Below are positions 15,501 through 17,437 of a DNA stretch of 17,437 bases, in pieces (position 1 is the first letter of the stretch; the number at the start of each line of letters is the position of its first letter). A program made the translations under genes and the position numbers. Source of the DNA: Mesolinea sp964536465. GTDB taxonomy: Bacteria > Chloroflexota > Anaerolineae > Anaerolineales > Anaerolineaceae. The DNA is taken from the NCBI GenBank assembly GCA_964536465.1, contig CAZHXQ010000037.1, positions 1 through 17,437 of the forward strand. Direction: 5' to 3'. The notes under the pieces are model-generated. The model worked only from the letters and a program-made list of their open reading frames with translations. It was not told where the DNA came from and did not search any database.

Positions 15501-16006
15501 TCCTGATGATCTGGGCGCTCTTGAGCAACCTTGCCGGTCCAGGCAATCAGCCCGCCGCATTAAAGTTAAACCGCGGGATAGCTGAGCAAAAACCAGTTAT
15601 CAACCTGATCAATCAGACGCTAACCCAATTGGGTTACACAGACTTGGAAGCCTGGAAGAACATCCAGGCGATCCAGGCATTGATTAGCGATCTTCAGCCA
15701 AACAAGGCTGATTTCGGGACCAAGGAACTGCTACAGAATTGGATTGACGATCCGAAGGTCAGAGAATATCTGGATATGAACGAATACAATGGCATCCAAT
15801 GGTTCAATAAAGAACGCTTCGAGGATTTTATCTGGTATCAGCGCGCCGGCAGGCTCTTGACTCTCTCAGTTGACCGGACAGAAAGCCCTTATGAAATACT
15901 AGAAGTCATCCTGAGGCAGGAAAAAACCCTTGCGCAAATATTGGCGGCGGGAACCGAATCGCAATATCAGCTTGGAAAATTGATCGGGCTGCTGGACCAG
16001 AATTAA
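12536..16006 (+). CDS. Very large GH13 (alpha-amylase) family protein
   Basis: The product has 1156 residues, about twice a usual amylase. Residues 1 to ~310 and ~850-1156 are helix-rich with no domain I recognise. The (beta/alpha)8 barrel spans about 315-730 and shows GH13 regions I (DMVPNH, 404-409), II (IRFDAA, nucleophile Asp524), III (LLAEAF, acid/base Glu589) and IV (FMNNPDEE, Asp650). Region IV has Pro649 where nearly all GH13 enzymes have His before the Asp. A beta segment at ~740-770 resembles the post-barrel domain. No signal peptide is visible, so it acts in the cytoplasm, presumably on alpha-glucans. I choose ATG 12536 because GAGGG lies five bases upstream; ATG 12521 would add MEEGP and has no SD. 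Hydrolase versus transferase cannot be decided. Confidence 0.88.
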   Translation: MKEFHATKAARDKYQFDDVLFSKSGNLVFANFQASREFAHKINQLRTDNDDPDSFASPADINAMGLIDEISHHIIEEYYKTHGKSIQSALARFLIGRIGREEVIETLTKFNQQFPPTAVYRGEESVQDYLNGSDHGTRNYDITVEEMLMTWLLNVNPAAKRYREIFDDRHLYTNSAYAPLLDGIQAFFKTQPTFGPENQDLITMLRTPALREPDSLTGQLEFIRKFWAAYLGEYVLRLLGNIDLYSEEAKARAMLFTAAPDFSNPETFVPEYKVDAWGEKLSEDENYSPDSDWMPRVVMLAKNAFVWLNQLSREYQRQIDHLDQVPDETLDRMAQWGFTGLWLIGLWERSEASREIKQRMGNPDAVASAYSLARYQIAARLGGDAAYENLFQRCQARGIKLASDMVPNHMAIDSDWVYDHPDWFIQADRPPFPAYQFDSPDLSKRPEVSIHLEDHYYSRTDAAVVYKYYNHNNGQTRYIYHGNDGTSMPWNDTAQLDYLNPIVREAVIQTILEVARKFPIIRFDAAMTLTKKHYQRLWFPQPGSGGDIPSRGEYAMTKEAFDQAMPEEFWREVVDRVASEVPDTLLLAEAFWLMEGYFVRTLGMHRVYNSAFMHMLRNEENEKYRQLIKNTLAYDPQILKRYVNFMNNPDEETAVEQFGKGDKYFGVCTLLATMPGLPMFGHGQIEGYSEKYGMEYYRPYWDETPDQGLVNHHTTIIFPLLHRRKIFAEVENFRLYDFYNEAGHVDENVFAYSNYYKGEAALVIYNNRYGDSSGWVKQSAPYLIKEGEEGSLRQSDLAGALQLQGSNDDFVIFRDNTSGLWFIRSLGEVRERGLRFELQAYSHQVLLDFSTVSGAQFAALNDLLKGSGIRDLEGALDEIHLSPLLQPLRGLLNVSNLKRLSKPEMQGIEKNISASALAESLDYLRQAGESQQGAVDLEKAGQRARQLLISLSDTERLEGILGLSAMVTTRRAYEIFSDKLSQDPRRQYVLMIWALLSNLAGPGNQPAALKLNRGIAEQKPVINLINQTLTQLGYTDLEAWKNIQAIQALISDLQPNKADFGTKELLQNWIDDPKVREYLDMNEYNGIQWFNKERFEDFIWYQRAGRLLTLSVDRTESPYEILEVILRQEKTLAQILAAGTESQYQLGKLIGLLDQN

Positions 16007-17385
16007 GTTTCGTTTTTAGCTCTAACCAGGGTCTGAGTGAAGACAGTGTCTGCCCTCAGACCTGTTTTATTATCGCGCACATCCGCCAGTTTTCTGATGA
16101 TCTGCACATCAATGTGCTTCCCAGTCACCAGCTCGCTCAACCAGACAGCAAAGGCAGCATAGGCGATATTATTATGGGGTTCAATGCGGTGAAACTCCTG
16201 GTGAAACCAGCCGCAGGAGGTAAACATTCTCTGTCTTTTTACCTGCGCGCGCATGAGCAAATCGATTTTGTCAAGGTCAACGGCTGAAACCGTTTGGCCA
16301 CTTTCTTCACAAACCAAACTTGCCAACGTTTTCTGTCCAATGATCACTTTAAAGTATTCATTCCGGAACCTCCATGGGTCATCAACCAGTCCGGTCATGA
16401 AGGCGACGTAAGTCTTATCCAGCCAGTCGGCGATTTCCCGCAGCGAACGATACAGCGGCTCTTTCCAATAGGCTCCAGGAGTGCAGGCACATTCTTTTTT
16501 CCAGCGATCAACACCATGAAAACAAGACCAGGAGGAAAGGGGTACCAGGGTCGCCTTTGCCTCGACCTTATTTTCCCTCAACCATTTACCTGGGTAGGTC
16601 CACTGGATATCCGAATAATTTTCAGAAATATTTAAGATATAAGTCAGAAACTTATCGCGGAATTTCTGATGATGCCCATAAAGTTCGCCATCACTGGCAA
16701 TGGTATTGAGGTTTCCGTTAGCCCAGCTCAGTTTCTCGCGGACAGTATGCAGGAAACAGTCTCCATTTTCAGTACTGTCGGGAATAAAGCTGACCATGGT
16801 GCTCAGGTCTCGGTTGTATGGGAAAACCACAAAAGGTTCGCGCCCACCTGGCAGTTCGATATGGTATGGCCCCGGGCTGTTATCCTGCGCCTGCAACTGC
16901 CAGGGAGCCAGAATGGTGTAGCGCAGCCCGAGGTCAGATAATACACATAATGTCGCCAGATCGACTCCAGTTTCTGGCAGCCAGATTCCTTCGGCTTTAT
17001 GCCCAAAGCGGAATTCAAAATCAGATATTCCCCAGTAAACCTGGGTAATTTTGTCCTGGGTGGTTGCCAATGGCAGGATGGTGTGATGGCAGCTTTGCGC
17101 TATGGCATTGCCAACGCCATATTTGTCGAAATTTGCTCTTTCCTGGTCGACAATTAATTGGGCGATTTCAGGTCTGTAATTCCACATCCATTTGAAGAGT
17201 GTTGGACCAATATTGAAACTGATTTTGCCAAAATTGCCTGCAAGCGCGTTAGGTTGGTAGCATTCCGCCAGGATTTTTTCGTTCCAGTTGTTGAAAGGCT
17301 CTGCACCGCTTTCTGAGGGTATGAAGTCAGATATGGGGTCTTCGCGAGGGGGCTGGTAGAAGTGTCCATGGATACAGAGATTCAT
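16003..17385 (-). CDS. Glycoside hydrolase family 57 protein with DUF3536-like C-terminus
   Basis: The 460-residue protein starts with the GH57 signature HGHFYQPPRED (His6, His8, Gln11). The likely nucleophile is Glu137 in AEGIWLPETGVD and the likely acid Asp232 in IASDGELYGHH, by analogy with GH57 conserved regions 3 and 4. The segment FTSCGWFHQEFHRIEP (388-403) is characteristic of the DUF3536 part that accompanies a GH57 subgroup. GH57 enzymes are cytoplasmic amylases, glucanotransferases or branching enzymes in thermophiles and anaerobes; the DUF3536 subgroup lacks a firmly known reaction to my knowledge. Proteins of this subgroup are often longer. It meets the GH13-like gene tail to tail with a 4-bp overlap. 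AAAGGA lies 14 bases before the ATG, and the frame stays open to the window edge, so a longer N-terminus is possible, though HGHFYQP at residue 6 is where the family begins. Confidence 0.88.
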   Translation of the reverse strand: MNLCIHGHFYQPPREDPISDFIPSESGAEPFNNWNEKILAECYQPNALAGNFGKISFNIGPTLFKWMWNYRPEIAQLIVDQERANFDKYGVGNAIAQSCHHTILPLATTQDKITQVYWGISDFEFRFGHKAEGIWLPETGVDLATLCVLSDLGLRYTILAPWQLQAQDNSPGPYHIELPGGREPFVVFPYNRDLSTMVSFIPDSTENGDCFLHTVREKLSWANGNLNTIASDGELYGHHQKFRDKFLTYILNISENYSDIQWTYPGKWLRENKVEAKATLVPLSSWSCFHGVDRWKKECACTPGAYWKEPLYRSLREIADWLDKTYVAFMTGLVDDPWRFRNEYFKVIIGQKTLASLVCEESGQTVSAVDLDKIDLLMRAQVKRQRMFTSCGWFHQEFHRIEPHNNIAYAAFAVWLSELVTGKHIDVQIIRKLADVRDNKTGLRADTVFTQTLVRAKNET

Positions 17386-17437
17386 AAATTTTGGGGGTAT
17401 CCTTTCAGGTAGGCAAGTTTGTGTTTCATCCAGATCG
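17382..17437 (-). CDS. Possible 3' end of an upstream minus-strand gene (cut by window edge)
   Basis: A frame open from the window edge encodes IWMKHKLAYLKGYPQNL and stops in an ATGA overlap with the GH57 start, the usual mark of translational coupling. Too little is visible to identify the product, and it could be chance. Confidence 0.35.
   Translation of the reverse strand, partial: IWMKHKLAYLKGYPQNL

Overview
The window reads as a chromosomal segment of a bacterium, most likely Chloroflexota of the Anaerolineae type. This is an inference from the mix of genes: a long acidic trigger factor next to clpP, a lone SCP2-type thiolase, a giant GH13-like protein beside a GH57/DUF3536 protein, and several TTG starts. 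No 16S gene is present to confirm it. Coding is dense and there is one large non-coding island.

Layout. Positions 1-249 hold the 3' end of an IS481-like insertion sequence. A GntR/HutC-type regulator (271-1023) follows. A consensus promoter lies across its stop codon and drives a tRNA-Leu(UAG) (1060-1141), with trigger factor (1170-2666) only 28 bp further on. Then come clpP, a NagD-like HAD phosphatase, rlmN, ftsY and prfB, all on the plus strand with gaps of 49 bp or less and one 8-bp overlap. This is a protein-synthesis and quality-control cluster: nascent-chain folding, proteolysis, 23S rRNA methylation, SRP receptor and release factor 2. prfB needs the classical +1 frameshift at an in-frame TGA. 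pfkA (minus) converges on prfB and is divergent from a NarL/LuxR-like response regulator (8259-9035); the two share a self-complementary -10 box.

Positions 9112-10410 contain about 20 tandem, imperfect copies of a 50-75 bp unit. Each full unit can fold into two GC-rich hairpins. Base changes in one arm are matched in the other arm across copies, including G-U-type pairs, so the conserved object looks like an RNA (or single-strand) structure and not a protein. The array lies between the 3' ends of two convergent genes. It is the strongest candidate here for something undescribed.

Beyond it, a putative metal-dependent cyclase/kynurenine-formamidase-like hydrolase (minus) and a thiolase (plus) diverge from a 205-bp spacer with a perfect 14-bp palindrome. 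The thiolase is followed by a 1156-residue GH13-like alpha-glucan enzyme. That enzyme meets a GH57/DUF3536 protein tail to tail over a shared TTAA stop. The last two genes suggest intracellular alpha-glucan (glycogen or maltodextrin) turnover.
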